NCBI GenBank assembly: GCA_947460175.1
Contig: CANHGW010000002.1
Span: 1-64,000 of the forward strand
Length of the DNA stretch: 64,000 bases
Reading direction: 5' to 3'
Source: Bacteroidota bacterium
GTDB taxonomy: Bacteria; Bacteroidota; Bacteroidia; Chitinophagales; Chitinophagaceae
Shown here: in pieces, positions 27,943 through 36,846 of the stretch
How positions within the stretch are numbered: position 1 is the first letter of the stretch
How the letters are laid out: every line of letters starts with the position of its first letter
The notes under the pieces: generated by a model
The model's database searches: none
Told to the model about the DNA's origin: nothing
Seen by the model: the letters and a program-made list of their open reading frames with translations, nothing else
Program-made: the position numbers and the translations under genes

Positions 27943-28539
27943 ATGAACAAATTACTATTCAAACTTTTCGGAAAACAAATTCAAGGAGATCAAAATAAAG
28001 CTGATACAATTCTTGAACCTCAACAAGGCTCATTTAATGATATAGTTACAAATGATGCAATTCCATCTCAGGATCTTTTTGCTGATTACACACCGCCTAA
28101 TTATCAAAAGAAAAATTTACAAGAGATTAAGTCAGAAAAGCCTGTAAAGGAATTTCTGGATCGTAATCATGAGGCTAAAGGGCGAATGGCAGGCTTTGAA
28201 TGCCATACCCACGATATGCTGAGTATATATCTCAAAGATATGCGTACGGAATTTCGCTATTCCCTGGATCGTATGATACAACTGGCAGAAATGGAATTAC
28301 TCGACCTTCATTCTCGCAAAATTGAGGTAGGTGAAGATGTTCCTAGTATGCGTGAGAAGCTGGATCTGCAGATTAATCAGATGGCTCGAACGATAGACGA
28401 GATGCGCCTCAACAAAGAGCTGAGCGTGGAGGATGAAGGATTGATAGCCTCGCCTATTCAATCCTTTACCAAAGGCTACAGACTGGGCATGCAAGACTAT
28501 TTTGAGCAGAAATCTCATTTTGACTTTTCCATATTGTAA
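27943..28539 (+). CDS. Hypothetical helical protein next to DUF4407
   Basis: 198 residues, no family recognised. The first 70 residues are polar and probably disordered. The rest is helical with coiled-coil character (YSLDRMIQLAEMELLDLHSR, then LDLQINQMARTIDEMRLNKEL). It has no signal peptide or membrane segment. It lies 3 nt after the HNH gene and 29 nt before the membrane protein, so it is in the same operon. It may be the cytoplasmic partner of the membrane protein. Confidence 0.6.
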   Translation: MNKLLFKLFGKQIQGDQNKADTILEPQQGSFNDIVTNDAIPSQDLFADYTPPNYQKKNLQEIKSEKPVKEFLDRNHEAKGRMAGFECHTHDMLSIYLKDMRTEFRYSLDRMIQLAEMELLDLHSRKIEVGEDVPSMREKLDLQINQMARTIDEMRLNKELSVEDEGLIASPIQSFTKGYRLGMQDYFEQKSHFDFSIL

Positions 28540-28568
28540 TTCATTTTTCACTTTTAAATCTATAACTT

Positions 28569-29510
28569 TTGACAAACTTTTTTACCACCTTACCGTACCG
28601 CATAACCGGCGATAGTTATGCTAAACTTTCTACCTATGACACTAACAGTAGAAAGAAAATCGTTCAGCTTGGATACATTGCCTTGCTACCTTCTATTATA
28701 TGGTTTATAGTCATTTTTCTTACCTGCTATAAGATATCTCATGCTAGTTTCTGGGTATCACTTATGGCTGCCGCTGTTGGATTTGGGATAATCCTCATTC
28801 TAGAGCGAGTTATTGTGATGGCTAAAATTGTGAGTGGCTGGGGGGCCTTTGTTCGAGGTTCTTTGGCTTTTCTATGTGCTTTTATGGGAAGCAGTATGAT
28901 AGACTTGCTTAGCTATCAGGAAGATATTGACTACAAAATAAAATCTGATATGATAAGCAGATTGGAAGCCAACCTAAAAAATAAGGAAGATGCCGTGAAT
29001 GACAAAAGTGCTGAGCTACATGGTGAAATGTTTGGCAAACGTGGTACCGGCCTGCGAGGTTATGCTAATGCATCAAAGTCTATCGATAATCAGCGCAATG
29101 ATTTGATAAAACAGCGAGACAAAGCTAGTGTGGAGTTGGATTCTGTGAGAAGAATGCTTGCCGAGCCATCCTCAACTGCTTACACTTCCATGGCCAATAT
29201 ACTCGGTATGAACACCATTGTATACCGACATGAAAAATTGTTTGAGATTCTAAACTCAAATAAAATAGAATACCTGTATTATGTATCTATGCTTCTTATC
29301 GGTTTTCTTATTGAGATACTACCTCTGATCGCGAAGAAGAATATGAAGCCATCTCAATATGAGCTGGATGAAGAAGCAAATGAATTGGTAAGGGCCAATA
29401 CTCGCAAGATGATACTGAACAAATCAAATCATTATGCAGGCATGAGTGCTACACAGCTTATGGCCAATGACGTTTTGAATTATCGTGAGCGATTCTCTAT
29501 CATCAATTAA
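28569..29510 (+). CDS. DUF4407-like membrane protein with long coiled coil
   Basis: 313 residues from a TTG start at 28569; no ATG lies nearby. Three hydrophobic segments are found at about 33-53 (YIALLPSIIWFIVIFLTCY), 59-80 and 91-110. A charged coiled coil spans about 118-205 (SRLEANLKNKEDAVNDKSAE), and a last transmembrane helix lies at about 238-258 (YYVSMLLIGFLIEILPLI). This layout is that of DUF4407, whose function is unknown. The coiled coil would sit on one side of the membrane between helices 3 and 4. It is followed by a receiver-domain gene. Confidence 0.75.
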   Translation: MTNFFTTLPYRITGDSYAKLSTYDTNSRKKIVQLGYIALLPSIIWFIVIFLTCYKISHASFWVSLMAAAVGFGIILILERVIVMAKIVSGWGAFVRGSLAFLCAFMGSSMIDLLSYQEDIDYKIKSDMISRLEANLKNKEDAVNDKSAELHGEMFGKRGTGLRGYANASKSIDNQRNDLIKQRDKASVELDSVRRMLAEPSSTAYTSMANILGMNTIVYRHEKLFEILNSNKIEYLYYVSMLLIGFLIEILPLIAKKNMKPSQYELDEEANELVRANTRKMILNKSNHYAGMSATQLMANDVLNYRERFSIIN

Positions 29511-29539
29511 CATATTTCTACATCTTATACCTAATACTT

Positions 29540-29986
29540 ATGACAAAACCTACTATACTCCTCGTAGACGACACGCCCAGTATTCTGAAAGCATTAGACG
29601 AAATACTAACTGCTGAAAACTATCGTGTACTTACGTCTCCAGACGGTCTCAATGCCATGACCATTCTCAAGCAACATCAAGACGACATACATTTGGTAAT
29701 AACGGATCTTAAAATGCCCAAAATGGATGGGCATGAATTGATCCAACGAATGCCTACATTTTTGCATACACCAATGGCTGTCATCATACTCAGTGGTTTT
29801 TATAAAGTTACGAATGAAGCATTGAAATTGGGTACAGGAGAGCATGTAATATTGTATGATGCACTTCTAAAACCACCTAATTTGGAAGAGCTTTTTCAAT
29901 CCATAAAAGAAGCTATTGCACTTACGATAAAGCGCCGACAGTCTATTCATGAAATCGATATGAAGATGTATTTGAGTTATAATTAA
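29540..29986 (+). CDS. Single-domain response regulator (CheY-like receiver)
   Basis: 148 residues, one receiver domain and no output domain. All key residues are present: LLVDDT (acidic pair), phosphoacceptor Asp56 in ITDLKMPKMDG, Ser in IILSG, and Lys in LLKPP. An unusual insertion (KLGTGEHVILYDA) precedes the lysine, and the two degenerate receivers at 30981 have a comparable stretch, so the three appear related. No histidine kinase is nearby. Confidence 0.9.
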   Translation: MTKPTILLVDDTPSILKALDEILTAENYRVLTSPDGLNAMTILKQHQDDIHLVITDLKMPKMDGHELIQRMPTFLHTPMAVIILSGFYKVTNEALKLGTGEHVILYDALLKPPNLEELFQSIKEAIALTIKRRQSIHEIDMKMYLSYN

Positions 29987-30006
29987 AACATAAAAAATAA
30001 TCTATT

Positions 30007-30483
30007 ATGGATAAAGAAACACATAAAATGGCAGTGATACATGCCCTTCAACAATTGGATATCGATCGAGTCAACGAATTGCTATTGGATCAATATACCT
30101 ATCAGGATATACCCAAAGCCGACTTTATAACCCATCTCGCGGCCTTGTTTAATTCTTTTAAGAATTCGGGCGATACATTTTTGAATATCCAAGAGGGATT
30201 TTGTCGAAAGGGTATTTGTAATGGGGGTAGCAAAGGCTATTCATTCATTGGAAATCATTCCAATAACTTCATTGATTTATTAGTTGTAGTCGATGAGGTA
30301 TCAGAACCTGGTAATAGTATCGTGACTGATTTGTTTGAATGTACGAAGTTTAATACCCTACAAACAGGTATAGTCAAAAGTACAAGACTCGATTTAATCG
30401 TATATGAGGAGCCAGAATATGACGAAACAGACGAGGATGATTATGATGGCTTGGATCCTGAGATCTATGATTTGGATAAATAA
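30007..30483 (+). CDS. Hypothetical protein with acidic tail
   Basis: 158 residues, no family recognised. The N-terminal half is helical (ALQQLDIDRVNELLLDQYTY), followed by a strand-rich part with a CRKGIC pair. The last 25 residues are strongly acidic (EYDETDEDDYDG). There is no signal peptide. It lies 20 nt after the receiver gene, so the two are probably co-transcribed. The fold is reminiscent of SnoaL/NTF2-like proteins, but I cannot support that from motifs. Confidence 0.55.
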   Translation: MDKETHKMAVIHALQQLDIDRVNELLLDQYTYQDIPKADFITHLAALFNSFKNSGDTFLNIQEGFCRKGICNGGSKGYSFIGNHSNNFIDLLVVVDEVSEPGNSIVTDLFECTKFNTLQTGIVKSTRLDLIVYEEPEYDETDEDDYDGLDPEIYDLDK

Positions 30484-30509
30484 AAATTAAGTTCTCCAAC
30501 TGTTTCTCC

Positions 30510-30542
30510 AACTTTTCCAACGTTTAGAATGTTGGAAAAGTT
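30510..30542. repeat. Palindromic intergenic repeat, copy B
   Basis: 33 nt: AACTTTTCCAAC, centre, GTTGGAAAAGTT; 12-bp perfect arms. A shorter half copy (CTCCAACTG) precedes it. It lies between two genes of the same strand and could also act as a terminator. Confidence 0.75.
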
Positions 30543-30592
30543 AAAAAGGAAGAAAGATTTATAAGTTCGAACAATTAATAACTAATTACAAC

Positions 30593-31030
30593 ATGAAAAA
30601 CTACACGTATTTAACCTTACTACTTCTATTGAGTTTGAATTGGTATCACTCAATGGCAGGAGGTGTTTACAACGGCTCACAAAAGATAAGTTATAAAGTG
30701 ATTTCGTATCAAGATGACAAAATAAATATACCGCAAGCTTTTATCAAGAAAGCCAATATGATGATCGTATTAACGATGAATAATAAAAACGAATTTGTCT
30801 ATATGGATAATCGTTGGGTCAATTATGAAACATCCTCGTATGGTGTGTTGGATAAAACGGCCATTAAAAACCAATACCAATGGAATCCAATCAATTCATA
30901 CGATCATGCACGCAATACATGTATTGTAACTACCTATGAACTACTAAAAAAAGGAAAATCAATCAGAACGTTTCACATTAATGTCAATCATGGGAAAGAA
31001 AAATTGGTCATCGTGGCTGAAAGAATGTAA
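30593..31030 (+). CDS. Small exported protein, function unknown
   Basis: 145 residues with a signal peptide (YLTLLLLLSLNWYHSMAGG). The mature part is beta-rich and basic, with no motif I recognise. It overlaps the start of the degenerate double-receiver gene by 50 bases, an unusually long overlap that suggests coupling or that the receiver gene starts further in. Confidence 0.6.
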   Translation: MKNYTYLTLLLLLSLNWYHSMAGGVYNGSQKISYKVISYQDDKINIPQAFIKKANMMIVLTMNNKNEFVYMDNRWVNYETSSYGVLDKTAIKNQYQWNPINSYDHARNTCIVTTYELLKKGKSIRTFHINVNHGKEKLVIVAERM

Positions 31031-31973
31031 GCAGTTTTTGGAACATTGTTTTTTAAGTAAAAAGCAAGATTCGCCTCAGTTCTCACCACCAACAATTGTG
31101 GTAGATGCTAAAGAAGTGAAGACCATTGTCGTGGTGGAAGATAATGCATTGTTGCGCAAGCGCTATGTAGACATTTTAACTTCATTTCAATATGATGTAT
31201 TTGAGGCTAACAACAATACTGAGGCCATACACTTTTTTAAAACATTCGATAAGGAAGTGCATTTACTCATTACCAATATCGAACGTAAAGATGGTAATGG
31301 CTTTGAACTACTAGCTAATTTGCATGCGTATCTACCCTATTACATTCCTGTGTTTTTGATTAGTGCACAACTCGAACACTATAAAGAAAAAATCAACGAA
31401 GCAGAAAACTTTATAGGTGTTAAAAGCCTCTTTACTCGGCCAAAGCCATTGACGGTCGATTTGTTTTTACGGGGTGTACGAGGTTCAATGAGTTCGCCTA
31501 TTCCTTGGTTTCCTACCTCGTCTTATTTAACCCAACTAGAAAAAGCCAATACCATGAATAAAAATGATTTCCCTTCGATTATGCTGGTTGATGATGAATC
31601 GAATATGATACGGTTATATGAAAAAATGTTGTTTGGCTTGCCCTATAATGTGTTTACATTCAAAGAAGGTTATAGTGCCTTGGAATTTTTAGGAAGTAGC
31701 CCAATACAAATCGATTTAATCATCACTAACATTAAAATGCCTTTGGTAGATGGGTATGATTTACTACGCAGAACACATGAATTTATTAATTATCCTATTT
31801 CGGCGTTGGTTATAACAGCATTATTTACACCGGATTTAAAACATAATTATATGAGTAGAAATTATGAACTTGTAACATTGGTAGATGTCCTATCCAAACC
31901 GATTGATTATTTTACATTTCATCAAGCAATTTGCAATGCGCTACCTATAAAAGCAAGTAGCTGGATGAATTAA
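30981..31973 (+). CDS. Double receiver-domain protein lacking both phosphoacceptor Asp
   Basis: 330 residues (or 327 from the second ATG at 30990). The first receiver spans about 47-170 and has VVVEDN, Ser in FLISA and Lys in TRPKP. The second spans about 195-325 and has MLVDDES, Thr in VITAL and Lys in VLSKP. In both, the phosphoacceptor position is Asn: Asn99 in ITNIERKDG and Asn250 in ITNIKMPLVDG. The neighbouring receiver at 29540 keeps Asp (ITDLKMPKMDG). With everything else conserved, these look like pseudo-receivers used for protein-protein contacts rather than phosphorelay. No output domain is present. Confidence 0.85.
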   Translation: MSIMGKKNWSSWLKECKQFLEHCFLSKKQDSPQFSPPTIVVDAKEVKTIVVVEDNALLRKRYVDILTSFQYDVFEANNNTEAIHFFKTFDKEVHLLITNIERKDGNGFELLANLHAYLPYYIPVFLISAQLEHYKEKINEAENFIGVKSLFTRPKPLTVDLFLRGVRGSMSSPIPWFPTSSYLTQLEKANTMNKNDFPSIMLVDDESNMIRLYEKMLFGLPYNVFTFKEGYSALEFLGSSPIQIDLIITNIKMPLVDGYDLLRRTHEFINYPISALVITALFTPDLKHNYMSRNYELVTLVDVLSKPIDYFTFHQAICNALPIKASSWMN

Positions 31974-32035
31974 TGAGTTATATGCGATTTTAGCTGACCG
32001 TTAAACAGCATAAACAAAAAGAAATTATCAGAATA

Positions 32036-32068
32036 TTGTTTCACTTTAGGGAAACATAACTATATTTG
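32036..32068 (+). promoter_or_regulatory. Promoter of the HigBA-type operon
   Basis: TTG (32036-32038), 22 nt, then TATATTTG (32061-32068), a perfect -7 box. It lies only 4 nt before the GTG start at 32073, so the transcript should be leaderless. Confidence 0.6.
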
Positions 32069-32072
32069 CTCT

Positions 32073-32420
32073 GTGGACAAAAATCAGAAGCATAGAGAGA
32101 TTACGTTTTATAAAGACTATTTCCAAGACTTCTTTGACAAACAATCTAAAAAGGTAAAAGCCAAAATTGTTTGGACTTTTGAATTAGTTGAGGACATACC
32201 AAGAGTTCCGGAGACATATCTGAAACACATTGAGAACACTGATGGACTTTATGAAATTCGTGTTCAACTTCGTAGTGACATCTTTCGTATCTTCTGTTTT
32301 TTTGACCAAGGAAAACTCGTTATTTTAGCAAATGGATTTCAAAAGAAAACTCAAAAGACTCCAAAAAAAGAAATTGAATTAGCACTTAAAATTAAAGCAG
32401 AATATGAAAACGAAAAATAA
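32073..32420 (+). CDS. RelE/HigB-type toxin (Gp49-like family)
   Basis: 115 residues from a GTG start; no nearby ATG exists in frame. Family signatures: ITFYKDYFQDFFDKQSKKVK, VPETYLKHIENTDGLYEIRV, DIFRIFCFFDQGKLVILANGF and KKTQKTPKKEIELA. This is the phage-derived Gp49-like/HigB group of ribosome-dependent mRNA interferases. The toxin gene precedes the antitoxin and overlaps it by 17 bases, the HigBA order. The mRNA is probably leaderless. Confidence 0.9.
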   Translation: MDKNQKHREITFYKDYFQDFFDKQSKKVKAKIVWTFELVEDIPRVPETYLKHIENTDGLYEIRVQLRSDIFRIFCFFDQGKLVILANGFQKKTQKTPKKEIELALKIKAEYENEK

Positions 32421-32709
32421 GAACTTGAAATCTCTTGAAGAGTTCAAAGAAAAGAATTTCGGAAAACTTGGGACTAAAGAGCGTGACGAACTTGAAGCAG
32501 GTTACGAAAACTTCAAAATTGGTGCGTTAATCCATAATACTCGATTAGAAATGGGAATGACACAAGAACAACTTGCAGATAAAGTTGGAACGACTAAATC
32601 ATACATCTCTAAAATTGAGAATAACATAAAAGAAGCTCGTATTTCTACGCTTCAAAAAATAGTTGAACTTGGTTTTGGTGGACACATGGAATTATCAATA
32701 AAAATCTAA
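32404..32709 (+). CDS. HTH (XRE-family) antitoxin, HigA-type
   Basis: 101 residues. The helix-turn-helix is clear: GALIHNTRLEMGMTQEQLADKVGTTKSYISKIEN. A short N-terminal extension (LKSLEEFKEKNFG) resembles those of HigA antitoxins that pair with Gp49-like toxins. It neutralises the toxin encoded upstream and probably represses the shared promoter at 32036-32068. The two genes overlap by 17 bases. Confidence 0.9.
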   Translation: MKTKNKNLKSLEEFKEKNFGKLGTKERDELEAGYENFKIGALIHNTRLEMGMTQEQLADKVGTTKSYISKIENNIKEARISTLQKIVELGFGGHMELSIKI

Positions 32710-32902
32710 TTGACGACTTGACTGTGGAAAGAAAAACCGCATGAAACATGTCAATAGGTTAATGGCGCTGAAGTGCAAGTGTTGAATAGTTCTTAATTCA
32801 TGATCTTTTGGTTCTACATCTAAACTGAGTACCTTTAACTCCGCCAAGTGCGCAAGCCAACAGCCGGTACAACTTTTCCAAAGATTCGAACATTTCTTCT
32901 CG

Positions 32903-32935
32903 AACTTTTCCAACGTTTAGAAAGTTGGAAAAGTT
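32903..32935. repeat. Palindromic intergenic repeat, copy C
   Basis: 33 nt with AACTTTTCCAAC and GTTGGAAAAGTT arms. A half copy (ACAACTTTTCCAAAG) lies 30 nt before it. The 246-base gap 32710-32955 also holds a less AT-rich stretch (32840-32868) that I cannot explain. Confidence 0.75.
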
Positions 32936-32955
32936 ATCATTATATTTAATTTCAA

Positions 32956-33717
32956 ATGACCATTCAATTTGCATCTGATCTTCATCTCGAATTTGTAGAG
33001 AATAGGCAATATATAATAGATAATCCCTTGATACCTTCAGCTGATTACTTAATATTGGCTGGCGATATTATACCATTTGCCAAAATGGAGAAAGCAGATT
33101 TTTTCTTTGATACAATTGCAAAGCAATTTAAACAAGTATGGTGGATTCCTGGTAATCACGAGTACTATGGGAGCGATGCCACAGGCCTATGCAGCATACT
33201 CAATCAAGCGATTCGTGACAATATTCATTTAGTCAATAATCATGCTGTGTATCTCGAAGATTGCAGAATACTTTTTTCTACCTTATGGTCTTACATTGAA
33301 ATACAACATGAACGTATGATTCAACAGTCATTGAGTGATTATCATATGATTACATACAATCAATCAGATTTGAAGGTTGCGGATGTAAATCAATTCTTTC
33401 ATGATAATTGTGCTTTTTTAAACAAGGCATTGTCTCAAGAATTCAACGCAAATACAATCGTTGTTACACACCATGTACCAACAATGATTAATTATCCTAC
33501 AAAGTACAAAACGAGTACTATCAACAATGCGTTTGTAACCGAATTATCGTCGATGATTGAATCCAATAAAATCGATTTCTGGATTTATGGTCATCATCAT
33601 TGTAATGTATCCGATTTTAAACTATGCAATACTCTCATGTGTACCAATCAATTGGGATATGTAAGGCAGGTCGAAAATGTAAACTTTCGATTGGATCGAA
33701 CTATTGAAGCGGGGTAA
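32956..33717 (+). CDS. Calcineurin-like metallophosphoesterase
   Basis: 253 residues. The five metal-binding blocks are present in order: SDLHLE, LAGDI, GNHEYYG, VTHHVPT and YGHHH. Enzymes of this fold hydrolyse phosphomono- or diesters using two metals; the substrate cannot be told. The last codons and the stop (EAG-stop) lie inside the intergenic repeat copy D, so the C-terminus may have been altered when the repeat arrived. Confidence 0.92.
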   Translation: MTIQFASDLHLEFVENRQYIIDNPLIPSADYLILAGDIIPFAKMEKADFFFDTIAKQFKQVWWIPGNHEYYGSDATGLCSILNQAIRDNIHLVNNHAVYLEDCRILFSTLWSYIEIQHERMIQQSLSDYHMITYNQSDLKVADVNQFFHDNCAFLNKALSQEFNANTIVVTHHVPTMINYPTKYKTSTINNAFVTELSSMIESNKIDFWIYGHHHCNVSDFKLCNTLMCTNQLGYVRQVENVNFRLDRTIEAG

Positions 33718-33752
33718 ATAACTTTTCCAACGGTTAGAACGTTGGAAAAGTT
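33711..33752. repeat. Palindromic intergenic repeat, copy D
   Basis: 33-nt core at 33720-33752 (AACTTTTCCAAC / GTTGGAAAAGTT). With its left flank, 33711-33735 is identical to 21908-21932 over 25 bases, although here the shared flank encodes the end of the phosphoesterase gene. It lies between convergent genes. Confidence 0.8.
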
Positions 33753-33765
33753 GTAAATAAATCAT

Positions 33766-34335
33766 TTATTGTATCAAAGTCTGAAACATCAAATCAAGAT
33801 CTGAAGCACCTGGTTCGCAAGCGCCAGTTTTAACATCGGGTTGGTGGCGCAATACGATTTGTACCGTTGTATTGCCACTACTCATGGTTTTCCATTTTGA
33901 TTGCAATCCAATTTCTAAATTATTGACATCCTTATCGGTACGTTGTATGGTAAGATTGCTTGCAGGTGAAGTAAAGCAAAATAAATGTTCTGCACCTTCT
34001 TCTAACACTTCATTGCTGATGGTATCGGCGGGTGTTTTTGTTTCATCCAATAAAAGTATGGAAGCATTGTAGGTAGTATTTGGTTTAAGTTTTATACTAT
34101 CGAAAATACTAGGACCTACACCACCATCGCCATCCAAATCTCTGTACATGGCTGTTACGGTTGGGTTTACGCCTGCAGAATCTGTTAAGGTGATTTTAAA
34201 GGTTGTAATCAACTCTTCTTCGTTCGGATTAGGAGGTTGGATGGTGTCCTTTTTACAAGATGTTTGAAAAAGAGTTAAGCTCAAAAGGCCTGAAAATGTC
34301 AATACTGTAAAGATGTTTTTTGTTGTGTGTGTCAT
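33766..34335 (-). CDS. Lipoprotein paired with a TonB-dependent receptor
   Basis: 189 residues. Lipobox TSC at about residue 27, followed by KKDTIQPPNPNEEE. The mature part is beta-rich with an acidic DLDGDGG loop that could bind a divalent metal. Similar small lipoproteins sit beside single TonB receptors in Bacteroidota, but I cannot name a family. It is 39 nt downstream of the receiver gene of this uptake unit (the TonB receptor at 34375) and so is likely co-transcribed; an accessory ligand-binding role is inferred. Confidence 0.7.
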   Translation of the reverse strand: MTHTTKNIFTVLTFSGLLSLTLFQTSCKKDTIQPPNPNEEELITTFKITLTDSAGVNPTVTAMYRDLDGDGGVGPSIFDSIKLKPNTTYNASILLLDETKTPADTISNEVLEEGAEHLFCFTSPASNLTIQRTDKDVNNLEIGLQSKWKTMSSGNTTVQIVLRHQPDVKTGACEPGASDLDLMFQTLIQ

Positions 34336-34374
34336 GTTGTTTTTTTTAAGAATTAAGAAATTGTTTTTGTTGAA

Positions 34375-36720
34375 TTAAGAAATTGTTTTGTGTTGATGTT
34401 TACCCACATCAAAAGGGATTTTTAAACGGATATAAATATTTCTACCGAGCTCGTTGACAAAATATCTGTTTCGGTTCATGTAATCGCGATAGCGTGTATT
34501 GAGCAAGTTGGTGCCACCAACATTGATTTGTATAGGGTGTTTTGCAACATGCCAATTGGCAAGCACATCTGCTTGAACCAATACATAGCCTTCGGGTGCG
34601 GGTACATAATCGGATGAGTCTGCAACTCGGTTTTGACGGAAGGTATAGCTTGTTCCAAGTTTTGCTTCGATCGTATTTTCATTGTAAGCGTACAATGGCA
34701 TTTCCAGTTCACCTTCAATGCGTAAGGGCGGTATCCCAACCAAAAATGTTTGACTAGATAAATTTTGAGCGATGGTCAAGTTTGCTTTCGTATTGAATCG
34801 TAATGATTTGTATACTTTAGATGAAGAGGAAAACTCGGTTCCATAAAAATGAGCATCAATTTGAGAGTAACGAAACGTAGGAAATGCGCCACGTATGGTT
34901 AATGTAGCTGGCAATTGAGGTTGCAAGTTGATATAGTTTTTGATATAATTTGAAAAGAACGTCCATTCGAGATCTGTTTTCTTTTTATAATTAAAATCAA
35001 TCGTCATTGATGCATTGTAGTTGCGTTCTGGTATGAGGGTGCGATCCCCAATTTCAAATGAAGCTGCACTATGATGTACACCAAAGCTATACAACTCATT
35101 GACAAAAGGAGCACGCCATGCAGTACCGCCATTGAGGTGAAGAGTAAAAAATGGAAATTGATACCTTGCCGCTACGGTAGCAGCAAGTCCTTGATAGGCA
35201 TGTGCCACATTGAGTAAGATATTGTTTTCCCATTTCTGAATCTCAAATTGATTGATGTCGTATCGCAAACCACCTTCTATGGAAAGGGCATGTTTATGCC
35301 ATTTTTCTACCCAATACAAACCGCCTGTAAGCTTTTGATAGTTGGGTATAAAATAGCTTCCATAGTAATTGTTGGTTTGATAAAAACCATTGATGCCTAT
35401 ATTGCCTTCAAACCGATGAATTGTCTTGTGTTCGAATGTTACATCAACATTATGTGTATTCAATTCAAAGTTTAATGCAGGCTTGTATGTGCCGTCATCT
35501 TGTTTGGTTTGCAGTGTTTTGTCAAACTCTTTGCGTGTATTTTTTTGAAAACCATATAGCAAGTGTAAGGTACCCCAATTGCTCAATTTGTAATTCAATT
35601 TTGCTTTGCTCAACTGATGTACCACATGCTGATAAGGAAGATTGATTGTGTAGGTAAATCCAGCACTATCAAGCGGTCTATCGCGTTCAAAGGCTTTATA
35701 CAAATCCGTTAAGTTACCGATATGCGAACCAGCAAAAATACCAATATCTGTATTGAAATAACTGTGAAAGACTTCGATATCCCAATTCTTTTTTTCATAA
35801 CCCAAGGCAGCGGAATAATTAATTTCTTTCATGCCAGTATTTTTCAAAAAGTAATCGGGTGTACGTGCATTGCCAGCTCGCTTATAAGTGCCTTGTATGC
35901 GCCATGTGATTCCATTCCATTGCTTCAGCCGTCCTTCTAGTAAAGCAGATGCACCTATGCTTCTTCCATTGCTAAAACCACTGAGGTTGAGTTCGCCACT
36001 ATTGTGTTCAATCAACTTCATCGATTTAGGATTCACAAGGATTAATCCACCTATAATATCACTTCCATATCGAATAGTTTGTGCTCCTTTTACAACTTCG
36101 ATTTCCTTGGCCATATACTGGTCAATTTCAGGTGCATGTTCGTTGCCCCATTGTTGTCCTTCTTGACGCAATTCATTGTTCATAATCAATACTCGATTGC
36201 TATGCATCCCTCTTATAACTGGTTTGTTGATATTATTCCCAGTGCTTAGACTATATACGCCATTGACTTTTTCGAGCGCTTTGCCCAAGGATTGCCCACT
36301 ACTCAAAAACAAATCGTTGCCTTGGATTTTATTTGATACTGTCACATCTTCCCAATGCAGCTTAGCGCCTTTCACCTTAATCTCATGCAAAGAATCGGTA
36401 TGGCATGCCATGTAGATTATTTTGGATTTGATTGTATGTTGGACCGCAATAAGTTCATTTTTTTCTTCATGATTTAAATGTCTTACAACCAATGTGTAAT
36501 TGCCTGTACATACTTTTAGTAGTTTAAACTCACCTTGCTCATTGGTATAATCGCCCACTTGCAATTCTTTGATCATCACCATGGCATCAGGAATAGGCGT
36601 GCCCGTTCCAGACTCAACTACTTTGCCTGAAATGCTTAATGTACAAGAGGTGGATTGTGCTTTAAGCTCTAAGGAAAAGAGCGTAAGCAAAATAATTATA
36701 CTACGAATTGTATAAGTCAT
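34375..36720 (-). CDS. TonB-dependent outer membrane receptor
   Basis: 781 residues from the ATG at 36720, which starts a signal peptide (TYTIRSIIILLTLFSLELKAQ); the frame runs 38 codons further without a signal. A carboxypeptidase-regulatory-like domain (about 26-110: LSISGKVVESGTGTPIPDAM) is followed by the plug (SLGKALEKVNGVYSL, PVIRGMHSNRVLIMNN, IEVVKGAQTIRYG) and the barrel. The barrel ends with a NIYIRLKIPF strand and a His/Lys tail. Genes on either side are a lipoprotein and a His-rich exported protein, which suggests a metal or metal-chelate substrate. Confidence 0.93.
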   Translation of the reverse strand: MTYTIRSIIILLTLFSLELKAQSTSCTLSISGKVVESGTGTPIPDAMVMIKELQVGDYTNEQGEFKLLKVCTGNYTLVVRHLNHEEKNELIAVQHTIKSKIIYMACHTDSLHEIKVKGAKLHWEDVTVSNKIQGNDLFLSSGQSLGKALEKVNGVYSLSTGNNINKPVIRGMHSNRVLIMNNELRQEGQQWGNEHAPEIDQYMAKEIEVVKGAQTIRYGSDIIGGLILVNPKSMKLIEHNSGELNLSGFSNGRSIGASALLEGRLKQWNGITWRIQGTYKRAGNARTPDYFLKNTGMKEINYSAALGYEKKNWDIEVFHSYFNTDIGIFAGSHIGNLTDLYKAFERDRPLDSAGFTYTINLPYQHVVHQLSKAKLNYKLSNWGTLHLLYGFQKNTRKEFDKTLQTKQDDGTYKPALNFELNTHNVDVTFEHKTIHRFEGNIGINGFYQTNNYYGSYFIPNYQKLTGGLYWVEKWHKHALSIEGGLRYDINQFEIQKWENNILLNVAHAYQGLAATVAARYQFPFFTLHLNGGTAWRAPFVNELYSFGVHHSAASFEIGDRTLIPERNYNASMTIDFNYKKKTDLEWTFFSNYIKNYINLQPQLPATLTIRGAFPTFRYSQIDAHFYGTEFSSSSKVYKSLRFNTKANLTIAQNLSSQTFLVGIPPLRIEGELEMPLYAYNENTIEAKLGTSYTFRQNRVADSSDYVPAPEGYVLVQADVLANWHVAKHPIQINVGGTNLLNTRYRDYMNRNRYFVNELGRNIYIRLKIPFDVGKHQHKTIS

Positions 36721-36846
36721 AGATACTATAAAATGTAAACATGCAACTTGAGCTACTAGGCCTAGTTGATATTTGAATTTATTAAACGAAAAATTTGAAC
36801 GAAAAGATAACGTCCGAATAAAGGCCGTAAGCATACGGCAGACAAT

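Noticed and set aside
32695-32913. Minus-strand open frame of 72 codons between the antitoxin and the phosphoesterase
   Set aside because: Its start lies in the palindromic repeat and it shows no domain; likely chance.
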